DNA of 64,000 bases from Phallus indusiatus (taxonomy: Eukaryota; Basidiomycota; Agaricomycetes; Phallales; Phallaceae), in contig JAQFWX010000017.1 in NCBI GenBank assembly GCA_027605045.1, forward strand, positions 124,001 to 188,000, written 5' to 3'. This document shows positions 51,540-63,532 of this stretch, piece by piece; position 1 is the stretch's first letter, and the number at the start of each line of letters is the position of its first letter. The notes beneath the pieces are model-generated. The model made no database searches, was not told the origin of the DNA, and saw nothing but the letters and a program-made list of their open reading frames with translations. The position numbers and the translations under genes are program-made.

Positions 51540-54500
51540 TCGCGCTGTATCGTGTGTGCCGTGTTGTATCGTGTTAACGTCAATTTTACGATCTCTTACG
51601 TCTGATTCTACCCTATATACATCTTATAATCCAATAGACTGTGCTTTCATTTTTGTCATCTTACGGACTAAAATTTCAAGCCGTCTTAAGCCAATTGGAT
51701 TTTAAGAGGGTTGAAGCTCGGTCTACTAGTTGACGAGATGCTGATGCGGAGATTGGCGAATTGTTGTGCTGTTAGTTTTTCCACTTTTTCTTGTATATTT
51801 ATGCGGACCGACAGATCAAAAGGTCTCGTGCAAACACTAGGCATCTGTCCCACGGCGGCTGACTTGAAAGTGGAAAACCCTGATGTAGATCAGGATGCTC
51901 TGGGACAGTAAAGGTAGCGCAGTCAAGTTTCAACACAGGTTAGTTGGACCCGGGTGGTGGAAAGAAGGTGGGGACGATGAAGACATCGGACAGTATGTGT
52001 GTATGTAGTCCTCTTGCAAATCGACCATCTCGAAGATATTCATGCTGACGAACATTTAAATAATCAGGGTTCTTCTTTGTTCTGTCACAGTCTTTCTCTC
52101 GTTTTGGTTTTCGATTCCTTGTAGAATAATAAGGTTCAGGGGACTCGACCCGTTTTTATAACTTATTTTTTTTTCTTGGTGATACATTTTGTGTGATCTT
52201 TCTTTCATTTTTTCGTAATAGGTAGGTTTAGCAAACAGTTTGTACAACCGGCTTACAGCGCGACCATACTGCCCAAATATCGTGGGCTTGAGGCTCCTGT
52301 AACCCGTTCATTCAGTGGTGATATATCCAATTCTCACATGAAGATTTATTTTCAAAACTTCAATAAAAGAATTATCCATTACAGATTCAGAACGGTGGTG
52401 ATGTCGCGTTGTCATGTTCTTAAAGATATTCATCACAAGATAGATAGTCTCAAGAGCTGCCGGTGAAGTCTGGAGCTAGCAGCAAACCGCAGCTTACAGT
52501 GAAGTAAAAATAAAATATACTATTCCTACAGAAGAAACTAACCAACACCGGTCCCCTGCAAAGGTGGGTGGAGTATAGTCGCTACCTAAACCCAGAGCTC
52601 TCCAGAACCAGTTTTGTTTTGACGACAAAGCCTCTTGGGCTTCAGTCTGTGGGGGCAAGCGAAAGAGTCCTGGCTGGTTGCGCCAAGCCTTGAGCATGAC
52701 ACACAAAGTTGTCTCAAAACAGGAAGAAACAAAGTCAACTCTAAGTAAAAGCGACAGACGGGCGTACCAATTATGCAGCAGCAGCTTTTTACAGACACAT
52801 TTAGCAGAGTCTTTTTACCCGTCCGTGATTCCAATAAGACTGTACTTTCGGTGTCCGAAACTGACGATGAGGATGGTCCCGAGAGGTTTCCGATCTTGTT
52901 TGTATATCTCGAATGACTTCGCCTATAGTTATAGTATATACTGGCTGATCCAGAAGTCTTTATACCTTTAAACCCGTCACGATGATCACCTAGATGTTCC
53001 CGTGAACGGTATTATAAAGCATTGTCTGGAACACAGATCAAGTCCCTCCGATATATGGTCCAGTGCCGAGGTCCGGGATTCGGTTCCTATCGATGAGAAT
53101 CGGTTTCAAAGCATCAAGAATGGCATCATCATTGAGAGCTTCTTCTAACGTCAAATCTATATTCTCTGATTGTGAGAAGGATCCTAATCCGGTTCGCTTG
53201 ACGTAGTCCTTCGACGCCGCTAATAACAGCTTTCAGTCTGAATGTTGTTGCTACAATTCTATGATGACGGAGCCATTTGGACCCGCGATGGAGCTTAATA
53301 GAAGACTGAAGAATCGCGAGGAAGTACAGAGCCGCCTGGGAACGTTACCGCGTGAGAGATTTTATACATAACGCCATCATTGTGAAGCTCGTTTATAAAT
53401 GCTCCGTACACGGCATTAGGACCAGAACGTGTGTTCACAGGTTTGACTTGCGCGAATGTAGATGGACTGAGAAAGTGACAGTGATAGACATAAGAAGCAC
53501 AAAAGTGTCCTCGTCACTATCTTCTAAAATCTCGTTTTCCAGTCCCGCACATTGAACATTAAGGCGAACGAGTCTGGAATGAACAGGGAATTTCATTCGG
53601 GCTACGTCAAAGTGGCTCTTCGACAGTTGGTGACCTTCTATCCATGGTCCCAGCAGAGCCTAGATACGCGAACGACGTCTACCTTTGTTCCAATTAACGT
53701 AATCCAAAGAACGACAAATCCGTCGAAATCTAGCAAGAATTCAAATATATGTCAACCCGTGAAGGATAGAATAAGACGGCCGATCACAGCCGTAAAGTGC
53801 AGCCGTCAGATCGCGGTGGTACATTCGAATAGACGATGTTTATCGTTCTTGCCAGGTATTTGAGAAGCGAGACTAGCAAAGAGAAATCCGATGTGGTGTC
53901 CTCCGGACTCCGTAATGGTAACTGTTGGGTCTGCACCAAGAACCATAAACCATAGACTCGGAGTTTCCATGTCCTTCAATATTGCAAGCTTTCTTTGTTC
54001 AACCATATATCGGATTATAGAGAATATAGGTAAGCGTTTCTCTGGAATAGGTTTCCTCAGTTAACGACCCGTAAAAGAGTGGGTGCTCTAGCAATGTCCA
54101 CTAGCAGTTCAGAAGTACCCGGTGACGTAAATGAAGGAAAGGAGAGACTTGGATGGGATGGAAAAGAGAGAGATGGATGGGCAATCCTTAAGCTGTCATT
54201 GTCGTTCTTTTGGGGTTTTAGGAGTGATGGTGAATATGCGTTTGATTACTGAAGACCACGAAGAATAGATTGCTGGATGTTTAACTTGAAGTAAAGGGCT
54301 CGTCATCGAGGAAACTCTGAGCGTGAGCATGAGCTGTTGCAATGTGTGACATCGTCTTTTCCTTTTGAGGATTGATATCCTGTATCGAAAGTGTTTGGAA
54401 CCAGGCCCATGAATGAAAATAACTCGTGTGACGGACGTTGCTTCTGCTGTTCCTTTTCTCCGTGTATATAAGATAGCATCGCCAAGACGTTCGTACCAAT

Positions 54501-54655
54501 CATGTTAACGTTATCCGACGACTCTGGGCCCCATTGAGTTTCTCACTACACCCTTTGCCTACGCCTTTGCCTTCGTTTTGGAGTCTATGTCGAAAATTAG
54601 CAGTATAGAAACCACTGTTATTAGACTTTTTACCTATGAATTCCAAATTTCCAAT
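51540..54655. other. no gene assigned
   Basis: Minus-strand frames near 52.8-52.5 kb (MLKAWRNQPGLFRLPPQTEA..), 53.15 kb (DLTLEEALNDDAILDALKPIL), 54.0 kb (METPSLWFMVLGADPTVTI) and 54.5 kb look partly coding but are short and unassigned. They may be more relics. Confidence 0.35.
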
Positions 54656-54661
54656 GAGCTA

Positions 54662-55147
54662 GGTGCCGGCCGGCTCCAGCGCCCAGCTGAGCAGGTGAGC
54701 GCCGTGTTGTCCTCTCTTCTGACCACGACATCAGGAACAGACGTCTCCAGCGTCCCGGTTGATCTTTGCTATTTTCTTTCCACCCTCCCGCCCTGATACT
54801 CGTCAGGTGATATCTAAGTTTCCCCCGCTGTGTTTGTTTGTCCGTTTCTTTTTCTTTCTTTCTTCATTTCTTGTAAATTGGCCCCCTCTCTTCGTTCAGA
54901 GCCCATCTTATTTCAAAGTATATTATGTCATTCAGGTTGCATGTAGATACAGCAGTTACCACAAATTGAGTAGAGTTTCCCCCGCAAATGCGTGGAGCAG
55001 ACGGAGAGCCCCAGTCGTGGAGAGGAGGATCCCGCCCACCCGAGCGGTCATCTCCCTCCATGCACCGAGCCTGCGTTGGCTCTGACCCCTCTCGCAGGGT
55101 GGCTCCGAAGCCCCAAGCAGCGACCAAGCGACTGACGAGGCTGGATT
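54662..55147 (+). repeat. dispersed repeat, copy 2 (partner 16,486-16,959)
   Basis: See the partner entry. This copy is in the opposite orientation and slightly longer, the extra length lying mainly in the T-rich middle. Confidence 0.75.
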
Positions 55148-55269
55148 GTAAATTCGCGTCTTTGTACATAAATATCTATTATCATGATTTATTTTTCTAA
55201 TTAAGCGAATGATAGCCGACTCAGATGAGCGACTATAAACTCTTTGACGAGCAGTGCTCATAACTAACA

Positions 55270-56124
55270 CTAACCAGATGACCTATTCCACTCGTTCAAA
55301 GAAAAAACGAAAGTACCTTGCCTGGGAGCTAATTCGCCGTCCCCAAGTCAGTCCCAAGAATCTATGAGGACTGTTCTGATGGATGCCAAGAGACATCTTC
55401 ACGAAGAAGGCAATTTGGAATTATCGTCGGGTGCAAAGAGAAGGAAAGGCCATTATGTCTCAAATCCCCGCAGGGTTTGTCCAACACTTCTTGATTCAGA
55501 AATTTTTCTTTACATAAAGCTGAATCTTAGCGTCCCAAGCGTGCCAAACGATCACAAACTGAAAAATCTTCAGAAGATATGAAAACCCGTGAATTAAAAC
55601 CGTCGCTCCCGTCACTTCCATCACCATTACCACCCCTTTACCAATCAACTCCTTCTTGTTTACCCCTTGCAACAAAACCTATTGACCCGTCTTTTTGACA
55701 TTTTTAATTGCGCTCCTCATGATCCAAAGGTAGGTTAACATAATTCTTGACTATTTGAAATGTATCATTTCTACTTGTGCATTAGCGTTCTTTTCAGCTA
55801 TTGCTGGAACTGAATGAAGAAGTGAAGATGGTGCGCCTATCCGGTTCAGGCCTTTTGGCTGCAGCGTGTTCATACCTTGAACAACGTCATGAGGAAGGTA
55901 ATGAAAAAAACAAAGCCAAAGTCATGGTATGTCCGGGTAGAAATTGTTCAAACTCATCGTGAACTAATTGCTTTCAGAAAAAAATGGAAAAGCTTGTCAG
56001 ACTAGCACAACAAGCAACGACAAGAGCAATCGAAAATTATTTTGAAAAAAAAGGGGAAGCTTATGAGAATCCTTGGGGGAATATGCTTGCGGAGATCCAA
56101 GCACTCCAAGTCGTAAATACATGA
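55270..56124 (+). CDS. small spliced gene, 3' exons well supported, unknown function
   Basis: Three last exons are consistent: an exon ending at 55,729 (..NLLTRLFDIFNCAPHDPK), 55,798-55,926 (LLLELNEEVKMVRLSGSGLL..SYLEQRHEEGNEKNKAKVM) and 55,978-56,124 (KKMEKLVRLAQQATTRAIENYFEKKGEAYENPWGN.. to TGA 56,122). All are phase 0 with good GT-AG introns. The product is helical and charged, probably coiled coil. Upstream, ATG 55,278 (TYSTRSKKKRKY) and a Pro-rich exon near 55,560-55,690 are plausible, but the Pro-rich frame shifts by one base before NLLTRL, so a missed intron or a lesion is present. No domain is recognised. Confidence 0.45.
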
Positions 56125-56129
56125 AACAA

Positions 56130-58725
56130 CCAAAATTTGAAATACATTTTATGTGCAGATGAGGAAAGGGTCCTTAATAATGATGTGAGATTCAAATCGG
56201 CCAAGATGAGCAGCCTCAGTGTGACACTTGCATGCCATTGATGAGCCAAATACCGTACGTTGTAACATCAGTGAGAATTTATTCCAAATTCAAATGTCAT
56301 GAAGGATTTAAGATCAATTTCAATAAATTCTAGACATAATAACTCGAAACTTGAAAGAGAACCTTTCGGGAAGTTGGAACATCCGAATAGGTTACATAAT
56401 GTCATGTGATAGTAGTGACTGGTTATTGAAATTTCGTCGTTCAGTACATTTACTTGTCAACTTGACAATAACAGGTCATGGCATGTCCAATTGGCCGTTA
56501 TGGAATGACCATGAACTAGATATTGCTCTTCTCAAAACCCTAAGTTCTTCATCTCATGTTTTTATCCCCTTTTATCTCAAAAGCTTCATTTAGTTTTGAT
56601 CAGACATTTTTGATCTTCTTGCAAGCATCGTTTTACCATCTGTGGTTTGAAGCACCTAACGCTACTGACACCTCCAGGAAATCTTAAGTTCAAGGCCAAT
56701 ACTACAGAGAAGAACTTTCAGTGCTACGTGTGCTCAAGAACTGACTTTTCTCTGATTGTTTTATAGAATTCCTATGTCGTTCATTGAATGTTTCCAATTC
56801 TTTCACCCATACACAGACCGCCCGGATACTTGTGACTCTTGTGGCCGACGCAGAAGCTTTGAAAGATGTCTCTGAGCTGAGCATGCTCCTTGGAAGAACT
56901 AGCAAGAACAAAATGGGATGAAGGACCCGTTTTACACTTCGGTACGTGCACTGTTCCTTTTTTTTAAGCAAGGTGTTTATACGTGTCATATTTCCTCTAG
57001 CCTGATAAGGACAAGCCTCTGGACAGTGCCATACCATTGCCATTCAACTACGATCACAGCAATGACGTGCGTCCACGTCCTCTCGGAACTGGGGATTCCT
57101 CAAGCCTTAATACAAACATCAGATGGCCAATAATTTCTCCGTACACCATTTAGAGCCAATTGCACTTTTGAAAAACTCCCAACTGAGTATTTTGAAGTGG
57201 CTTTTGCCACGTGATACTCGAGTCCGACTTCTAACTTCATCGTAGTACCTGTAACCGGAAAGCATGGTTAGATTTATAAGAACGAGAGAAGCGGCATTAG
57301 CTGGTCTAAGAGCCAGGAAAAGGAAGCTTCTCAAACTCTAATGTTCTGCCTGCGAGAGCAATATGTATATCTTATCTGGTGCCACTGACCCACGGAGAGT
57401 CAGTCAAGTGACGATGAAGAATAGATTAAACGATATTGCCGCTTTCAATCTGGGACGATTTAATACGGAAATTCGATAAAGAGGTGAAAGTAGTCTTCAT
57501 GGCTTTTCATTTTTATTCGACCTCACATGCGACATGCGATGCAGGTGACACTTGTCGAAGTAACCTTTGAACCGTCGATACACATCAACCGAGAAAAAAA
57601 GCACTGCGACTGACACCCAAAGGTAGTGACGCTGCAACCACGAATGCTCCTTTTTCTACGTTGTTTGGACAGAGCGGGGTGACAATGCTGATAGCACCAC
57701 TGCCACCACCACCCGTTTCCGGTACCACGGGATGACACCTCGTGTCTTTTTTGCTTCAAATAATGCCGAGCCGTCTTGCAACTACGTAGCACTGCCACCC
57801 GCCATCGGAGCGTCTTACATGCAGTTAGCATCGTCGGGCCGGATGCGCAAGATGGTTTGGTCTACAGATGCCGACTCATAGTTCATGCTCTTATTTCACC
57901 AAGTCTCAATCTCATTGGTATATTAATAGGTGCCCTCATTATAAATTCGAATGAAAGATGGAATGTTTTGCCTCGTATCAGAGTCTGGCAGTAACAAAGA
58001 TAGAGATACGATGATGATGATGATAAATCAGGTTTATTGTCTATAGGGTCGCCCCCGGTCAGACATTGTACAATACATGTAATCTAAGAGTGTTCGTATA
58101 TAGCAAAATAGTTCTAAAACATCTGTTCCCGTTGCCGGGATATGGCCAGTCCTTCAAGAAGGTGCTTCAGCCGTGTGATTTTGGATATAGATATGAGGGA
58201 CTTGTATAGTATAGCCCAGTCAGGAGAAAGAAAAAGAGAATAGGAAGCACCCAGACATGTTTAGGCAGCTTTGCGAGGTATGTTTTCCAAATATCATTTC
58301 ACTCAATCGTTCCGCAGCTGCGTTTTTTATTTGTGGATCTGGTTCTGAGATATCTAGGGCTTACATATATCTCGGCTCAGCTGCAAGGGCCGATCGTTCA
58401 GCTGAATATCAAAAGCCGTTTTTACAACGTACACTATCCACTTTTTTGTAAGGTTCATCCCTTAACACAACATTTTTAAGGAAGAAATCACAACAATAAA
58501 ATCCTTTTGAAAATTACATACGCGCTTTCTTTGGGTTAGAATGAGTCTCAGGCTGGCATCGTAGTCATCAACATGTTATTTTCTCCGACAATAATGCCAT
58601 CTGTTGTGAAACCTAGCCTAATTTTTTATATGCGCTAGTTTGCCTTTAAATCCTTGGATCTGTTTTTTACATCACTTGCACTATATACAGTACATAGTTC
58701 CATTACATGCTCTAATGCTTTATCT
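56130..58725. other. no gene assigned
   Basis: A plus-strand stretch at 57,000-57,120 (PDKDKPLDSAIPLPFNYDHS..PRPLGTGD) looks coding and follows a CTCTAG acceptor, but has no partner. A (GAT)5 microsatellite is at about 58,009-58,024. Confidence 0.35.
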
Positions 58726-58731
58726 TCAATA

Positions 58732-58738
58732 TATAAAA
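58732..58738 (+). promoter_or_regulatory. TATA box
   Basis: TATAAAA lies 87 bp before the ATG at 58,819, a typical spacing for a fungal core promoter. Confidence 0.45.
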
Positions 58739-58818
58739 CACGGTTTTTTTGGAGCACTCCCTTTCGCCTACCTAATCGTTAGTTGGGCGTCTGACTGCGC
58801 ACGTTTAAGACAAATTTC

Positions 58819-59247
58819 ATGAACAAGCTTCTTAAGCTGAATACACGGATCACTGAGAATATGGAAAGGACTCTATGTGATTTCGATGCATTACAGGACG
58901 ATATCAATGTCTTGAAACTATCTTCTTCTGATGGGAATACCGAACAAATTTCGATGGACGCTATTCCGAACGAGAAGTTATGGGACCTCGATACCCCGGC
59001 TGCTCAACCTATATTGAGCTCTTCAAAATCATCAATCCATCCAAAAAATGATACTGAACAATCAGTTTCACTGCCTATGGTTGCCCAAACAAGGCCCTTC
59101 GATGCTGATATATCCACACTACACGATATGTTCGATTCGTTACAATTAAACTATTCCAGGTCCAAAAGCACCAACTACAGAGCCAAAAAACCCTCACATA
59201 CCAGGACTGAATCTTCTGAAAAAAGCCGCCAATGGCTACGCCAGTAG
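58819..59247 (+). CDS. N-terminal segment of the repeat/protease-like locus
   Basis: A 142-residue frame from ATG 58,819: a helical start (NKLLKLNTRITENMERTLCDFD, possible coiled coil), then polar disordered sequence ending in a Ser/Lys-rich tail. It stops at TAG 59,245 in the same 20 bp where the repeat frame begins, one frame away. A run of six A at 59,219-59,224 lies at the point where one extra base would fuse it to the repeats. It may thus be the true N-terminus of the next CDS, or an independent small protein. Confidence 0.55.
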   Translation: MNKLLKLNTRITENMERTLCDFDALQDDINVLKLSSSDGNTEQISMDAIPNEKLWDLDTPAAQPILSSSKSSIHPKNDTEQSVSLPMVAQTRPFDADISTLHDMFDSLQLNYSRSKSTNYRAKKPSHTRTESSEKSRQWLRQ

Positions 59248-60827
59248 CTATGAAGATCTTCAGTCTCTCTGAGCCAGTGCCGTCTCCAATAGATTCAGAG
59301 GTTGGGCGGTCTACTGGGAACAAAGTAGAGATCACCACCCCAGCAGCCACGAAGATCTTCAATCTTTCCGAGCCAGTGCTGTCTCCAATAGATTTAGAGG
59401 TTGGACGGTCTACGGGGAACAAAGTGGAGATCACCACCCCGGCAGCCATGAAGATCTTCAATCTTTCTGAGCCAATGCCGTCTCCAATGAATTCAGAGGT
59501 CGGGCGATCTACAGGGAACAAAGTGGGGATCACTACTCCAGCAGCCACGAAGATCTTCAGTCTATCTGAGCCAGTGCTGTCTCCGATAGATTCAGAGGTT
59601 GGACGGTCTATGGGGAACAAAGTGGAGATCGCTACCCCAGCAGCCATGAAGATCTTCAGTCTTTCTGAGCCAATGTCGTCTCCAATGAATTCAGAGGTTG
59701 GGCTGTCTACAGGGAACAAAGTGGGGATCACTACTCCAGCAGCCACGAAGATCTTCAGTCTATCTGAGCCAGTGCTGTCTCCAATAGATTCAGAGGTTGG
59801 ACGGTCTACGGGGAACAAAGTGGAGATCGCTACCCCAGCAGCCATGAAGATCTTCAGTCTCTCTGAGTCAATGCCGTCTCCAATGAATTCAGAAGTTGAA
59901 GTTTCTACGAATGGCCGGGATGGGCTAGAAGTCAAAGGGATACAAGCCAGGATACATGACCAAGGTGGGTAGGCAGTTTATTAAAATTCAAAAGATACAA
60001 GAATAATTTTTCTCATCAGATTCACTTCTCGCTGATCCAGAACTTTGGGGTTTGGCTCTGAATGAATTAGACACTCTCGAGCCTCCAAATTACGTGGGAG
60101 GCAGTCTCTTGGACTATCACATCCTAAGCCAGGTTTTAGCTTCTAACCTGGCTGACCAACGGATGTATTATCTGCCTAAGGATATTGTGATGGACATGAT
60201 CTATCGTCTTTACAATGGGCGTGAGCTTTATGATGAAGAACAGGCCCAGACATTTCGCAATATTTGTGGAGTGGAACCATATAAGCTTGAGATAAAACCG
60301 GTTGCCTTTACGATGTTGAGGCATCTACATTATTATGTGGTGGTTTTCGACTCCTCAAAACTCAGGGCATATGTGTTTGGACGAGAGAGTTTGAACTCAA
60401 GAACGAACTTTATACCTGAAGGGGAAGAATGTACTTGTTCAAGAGAGGCACTCGTAGAGCAGGATGATTGGGAGACATGGGGAGGGCCTCTGTTTTGGGA
60501 AGCCATCCATAAATTGTTTCGGTGGAATATATCGGCAATAAATGTCGTCAGTTTGGCAATGAAATGGTATACTGTACGTATGAAAAGTATCTGGCTCTAC
60601 AGCTTGCTAATTCTGTGACCTAGGTTGGATATGACTGTGGTCCTGAAGCTTCTTTTGTTCTCCAAACACTGCTGTGGGGCCATATCCTTAGGCCTGAGAA
60701 TGCCGAGCGATATCCTGAGGATTTCCTTATTTACCTAAGCGGCCTTGTGGCCATCATCTTCGAACGTCTATTTCCCAGCAAGTATACCAAGCTTCCACTC
60801 GTGGATATAGGATTTTCAGCGCATTAG
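59232..60827 (+). CDS. tandem-repeat protein with Ulp1-like (C48) cysteine-peptidase-like domain
   Basis: Exons 59,232-59,964, 60,020-60,573 and 60,624-60,827 join in frame. First come seven 33-residue repeats, then a globular domain with the hallmarks of SUMO-protease-like C48 peptidases: LHYYVVVFDSSK (His followed by a beta strand) and, across the second intron, VGYDCGPEASFVLQ (the DCG box with candidate nucleophile Cys). The aligned Asp position after the His strand reads VFGRES, i.e. Gly rather than Asp, so activity is uncertain. Members of this class cleave ubiquitin-like modifiers, and relatives are carried by several eukaryotic DNA transposons. The frame ends at TAG 60,825, where an extra GC (GCGC at 60,819-60,822) seems to break continuity with the next ORF. 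An ATG start at 59,232 would lack the preceding segment. Confidence 0.65.
59250..59912 (+). repeat. 99-bp tandem repeat array coding 33-residue units
   Basis: Six full units and one partial start at 59,250, 59,349, 59,448, 59,547, 59,646, 59,745 and 59,844. Units alternate: type M (MKIF.LSEPM.SPMNSEVG) and type T (TKIF.LSEPVLSPIDSEVG), both ending STGNKV.I.TPAA. Units 2-7 therefore form three 198-bp dimers, evidence of expansion by dimer duplication. The array starts and ends inside one exon and keeps frame. Confidence 0.92.
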
Positions 60828-63532
60828 AGTCAAATGGAAAGAGACCTTGGTCTTGGCGGCAAAGACCAGATGAAATTATCGACCAATACTCCGAACAGTA
60901 CATTCTTGCTCCTAGAATGCTCCATAGGGTACAGGAAGCTTTGAATTCAGTCGAAAGACGATGCCTTTGCTGTGTACCAAGCCACCAGGCTCGGGAAGAT
61001 GGTATTGGAGATATTAAGGCTTACAAGCCAGATGAGAGTCTTGAAGGCAATCCTTACGATCCAGTTCGTGAACTATCTCCCCAAAGAAAAGATAATCCTA
61101 CGTCATTCCCAATTCCTGAACAAAATGCCGGCGACTACTTGCAAAACCCAGCTACCAAGGAGATGAAAGGTACATCAGACCAAAGAAACAGCTCGTTTAC
61201 CAATCGGGGTAGTCATTCCGAGAATGAGTTTGGGGAATGGAAGAATTACAATTATAGATTGAGCAGGAATTTTTACCTAACGTTCGATCAAGATGAACCA
61301 CACAGACCCAGTGACCGCTACCTTCCTTTCGTTCACAAAGTCCATTATCCTTATACCGCCGAAAAAACACTCCCAGGTGTCAAAAAGGATGATTTTGTGC
61401 AAATGGGCTTGGCAGAGATGATAGAGGAAGGTGTGTCTAAACCTGACTCAGGTTTTAACACATTTATTCGAGGCAAGGACAACAGGGGACGCCTCATTGC
61501 TCTTGACATGGAAAAGGATGCCATCAAGCCACATAGCATTAATGTGTCCTTGGATATTGACAGCTTGATTTGGATTACACATCGACTGCGCTTTCGGCGG
61601 GCCGTCAAAATCCATACTTTGCTATATGTGCAAAAGAGCCCCCCTATCGGTGTTCATAATCATATGTCGGTGGAGATACACCTTCCTCCCGACAATACCA
61701 GGAGCAAAAGAGGCACCAAACCTAAACCCTCTTCAAGGAGATTTAAGTTGAGCTCCATTCCAAACATTCACTTCGCACAACTCAATGAGGGGTCCGGCTC
61801 AATAAACATTTCCGCGTTATTTCCGCGTATGATCCACCCACATCCCGACTCTCAATATTGGGCCACATCCATACCCATCAATGTTCAACAACGGTGGTTT
61901 GAGAAAGTCATTCACCCTACTCTCGCCAAGATTGCAAAGTCAAACAGGGAAGAGTATTTGAGTTTCACTTATCGGGGATGGATAAAACGAGGTTACAAGG
62001 GGAGGCGTTGTGTTCCAATAATGGGCAGCCAAATTTCACGACTTCAGCAGATGATGAGAGAAGTCATCTTAAAAGATGCTGACGGTGATCTTTCCATGTT
62101 TGGTTCATTTTTCTTCGTTGTAGATTCTCGCGCCATGCAATTATGGACTAAGGAGGGCACCGGTGATTATCAAACCGTGATGCATGCTCTCAGAAAAGAG
62201 TTCCCCCACTTTGATTTGGATTATATGTCGAACCGGGAAAATGGAGAATGTGTGCTGGACTTGGGTGTATCTTTCACACCTGTTCACGATTTCCCCGTTG
62301 TCGGCATTTGGAAGATACCCAATATTTATAAATCTTTCCACGCGAGTGGCACAAATGTTCCCACTATTCACCCTATTGGAACCATGACTGGTTATGGTTC
62401 TGCTCAAGCGGAATATCCAACGAAAATCGCTGCCACTTCACACCTCGTCTTCCGTTCCGCTTATAATCTCTGTTTTGAAACAGTCAGATATCATCTTCGA
62501 TTCTGTAAAGACAGCGACGCATACGAGGGTAATCGTCCTTTTAAGGAATGTATCGATAGATTTCTCGAGACTTATGAAGATTCACGCCTGTATTCCTATG
62601 GTGTTCGAGATGAAATCCGAGTGGGCATCAGAGCAGTGAATAAGGTACTAGAAGTGGCAAAAAACGTAAGTACTTAGTTATTTTCAAGATGCGTAAGGCC
62701 TTACCTTTCTTAGGCGATAGCATACATTAATTCTGGAGCTGTCATTTGGATTCCCTCTTCATCGTGGTTCGACTTTTGGTCTCTGCGTATTCAAGCAATA
62801 AGGGCATATCAGTTGTGGCTTGTTCGATATCGTCCTACCAACTTAGCAGTTTTGACATCCATCCTCATGTGGATGTTTCGAACAATCTTTACAACTGGAC
62901 GGGTTGAAGGTATCATCCAACGGATATTGAAAGATGTACAATTTGAGAGAACCATCGAGAATTTTGGTTTATTTTTCTTCCAGGACGTAGATCTACCCGC
63001 TGAGGACTCCGATGAATTGATCCAATCCATGAATCTCAGAAAAAGAAAGACGCCCAGAAACCTTCCCGCAGAAAATACTGATCCGTCCGATCAGTTTCCG
63101 CTAGGGGAAATTCCTACATGGGAGGAGCTTGTAAAGGGCATTAGAACTCAGCCCTCGAAGTTGGTCAGAGAATCCGAATTGCAGGATTGGAATGAGTATC
63201 ACCCTACTGCGATCAAAGTATTCATACGTTTCACACGAGACTATTGGTTCACCATTAGAGAGACACACCTTGTAGGTGATACTGCGAACCCTACCTCTAT
63301 CCAAGAAGCTATCGAAGTTTGGTCTGTGGACGCCGTATCCGAGGCTTTTCTGAAACCATCTTTCGCACCTGTCAGAGCGTTTTGGCCTGGCATACCACGT
63401 GGTCGTCGGGAACACACTTTCGAAGATATGTTCGAAGTATTTTTCCGCCCCATGATTATACACCTAACGTCAACTCGGTCTGGTCCGTTTTATGGAAACG
63501 TGGTTATATCAGATTCTACCATGACGAATTAA
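60828..63532 (+). CDS. very large protein of unknown function (central part)
   Basis: An open frame continuous from about 60,800 (reading ..SALESNGKRPWSWRQRPDE), with first ATG 60,917, runs to 62,665. A 48-nt intron (62,666-62,713) joins it to 62,714 onward; the frame ends at 63,532. Features: basic linker (RSKRGTKPKPSSRRFK), RGWIKRGYKGRRC, a DGDLSMFGSFFFVVDSR block, GECVLDLGVSF.P with VVGIWKI, and after the intron a hydrophobic SGAVIWIPSSSWFDFW. Codon flow is clean over 2.6 kb, so it is recently functional. No known domain, no signal peptide, no clear catalytic motif. It lies in the same orientation directly after the C48-like ORF and is probably part of the same gene or cassette. The last 30 residues (after 63,444) are probably frame-shifted. 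Confidence 0.7.

Noticed and set aside
57523..57831. 102-codon minus-strand Cys/Trp-rich frame
   Set aside because: Low-complexity codon pattern, no motif spacing of a zinc finger, and no splice context.
59075..59935. 286-codon minus-strand open frame through the repeat array
   Set aside because: It exists because the 99-bp unit keeps all frames open. The sense frame continues through a proper intron into the peptidase-like domain; the antisense has no splice or domain support.
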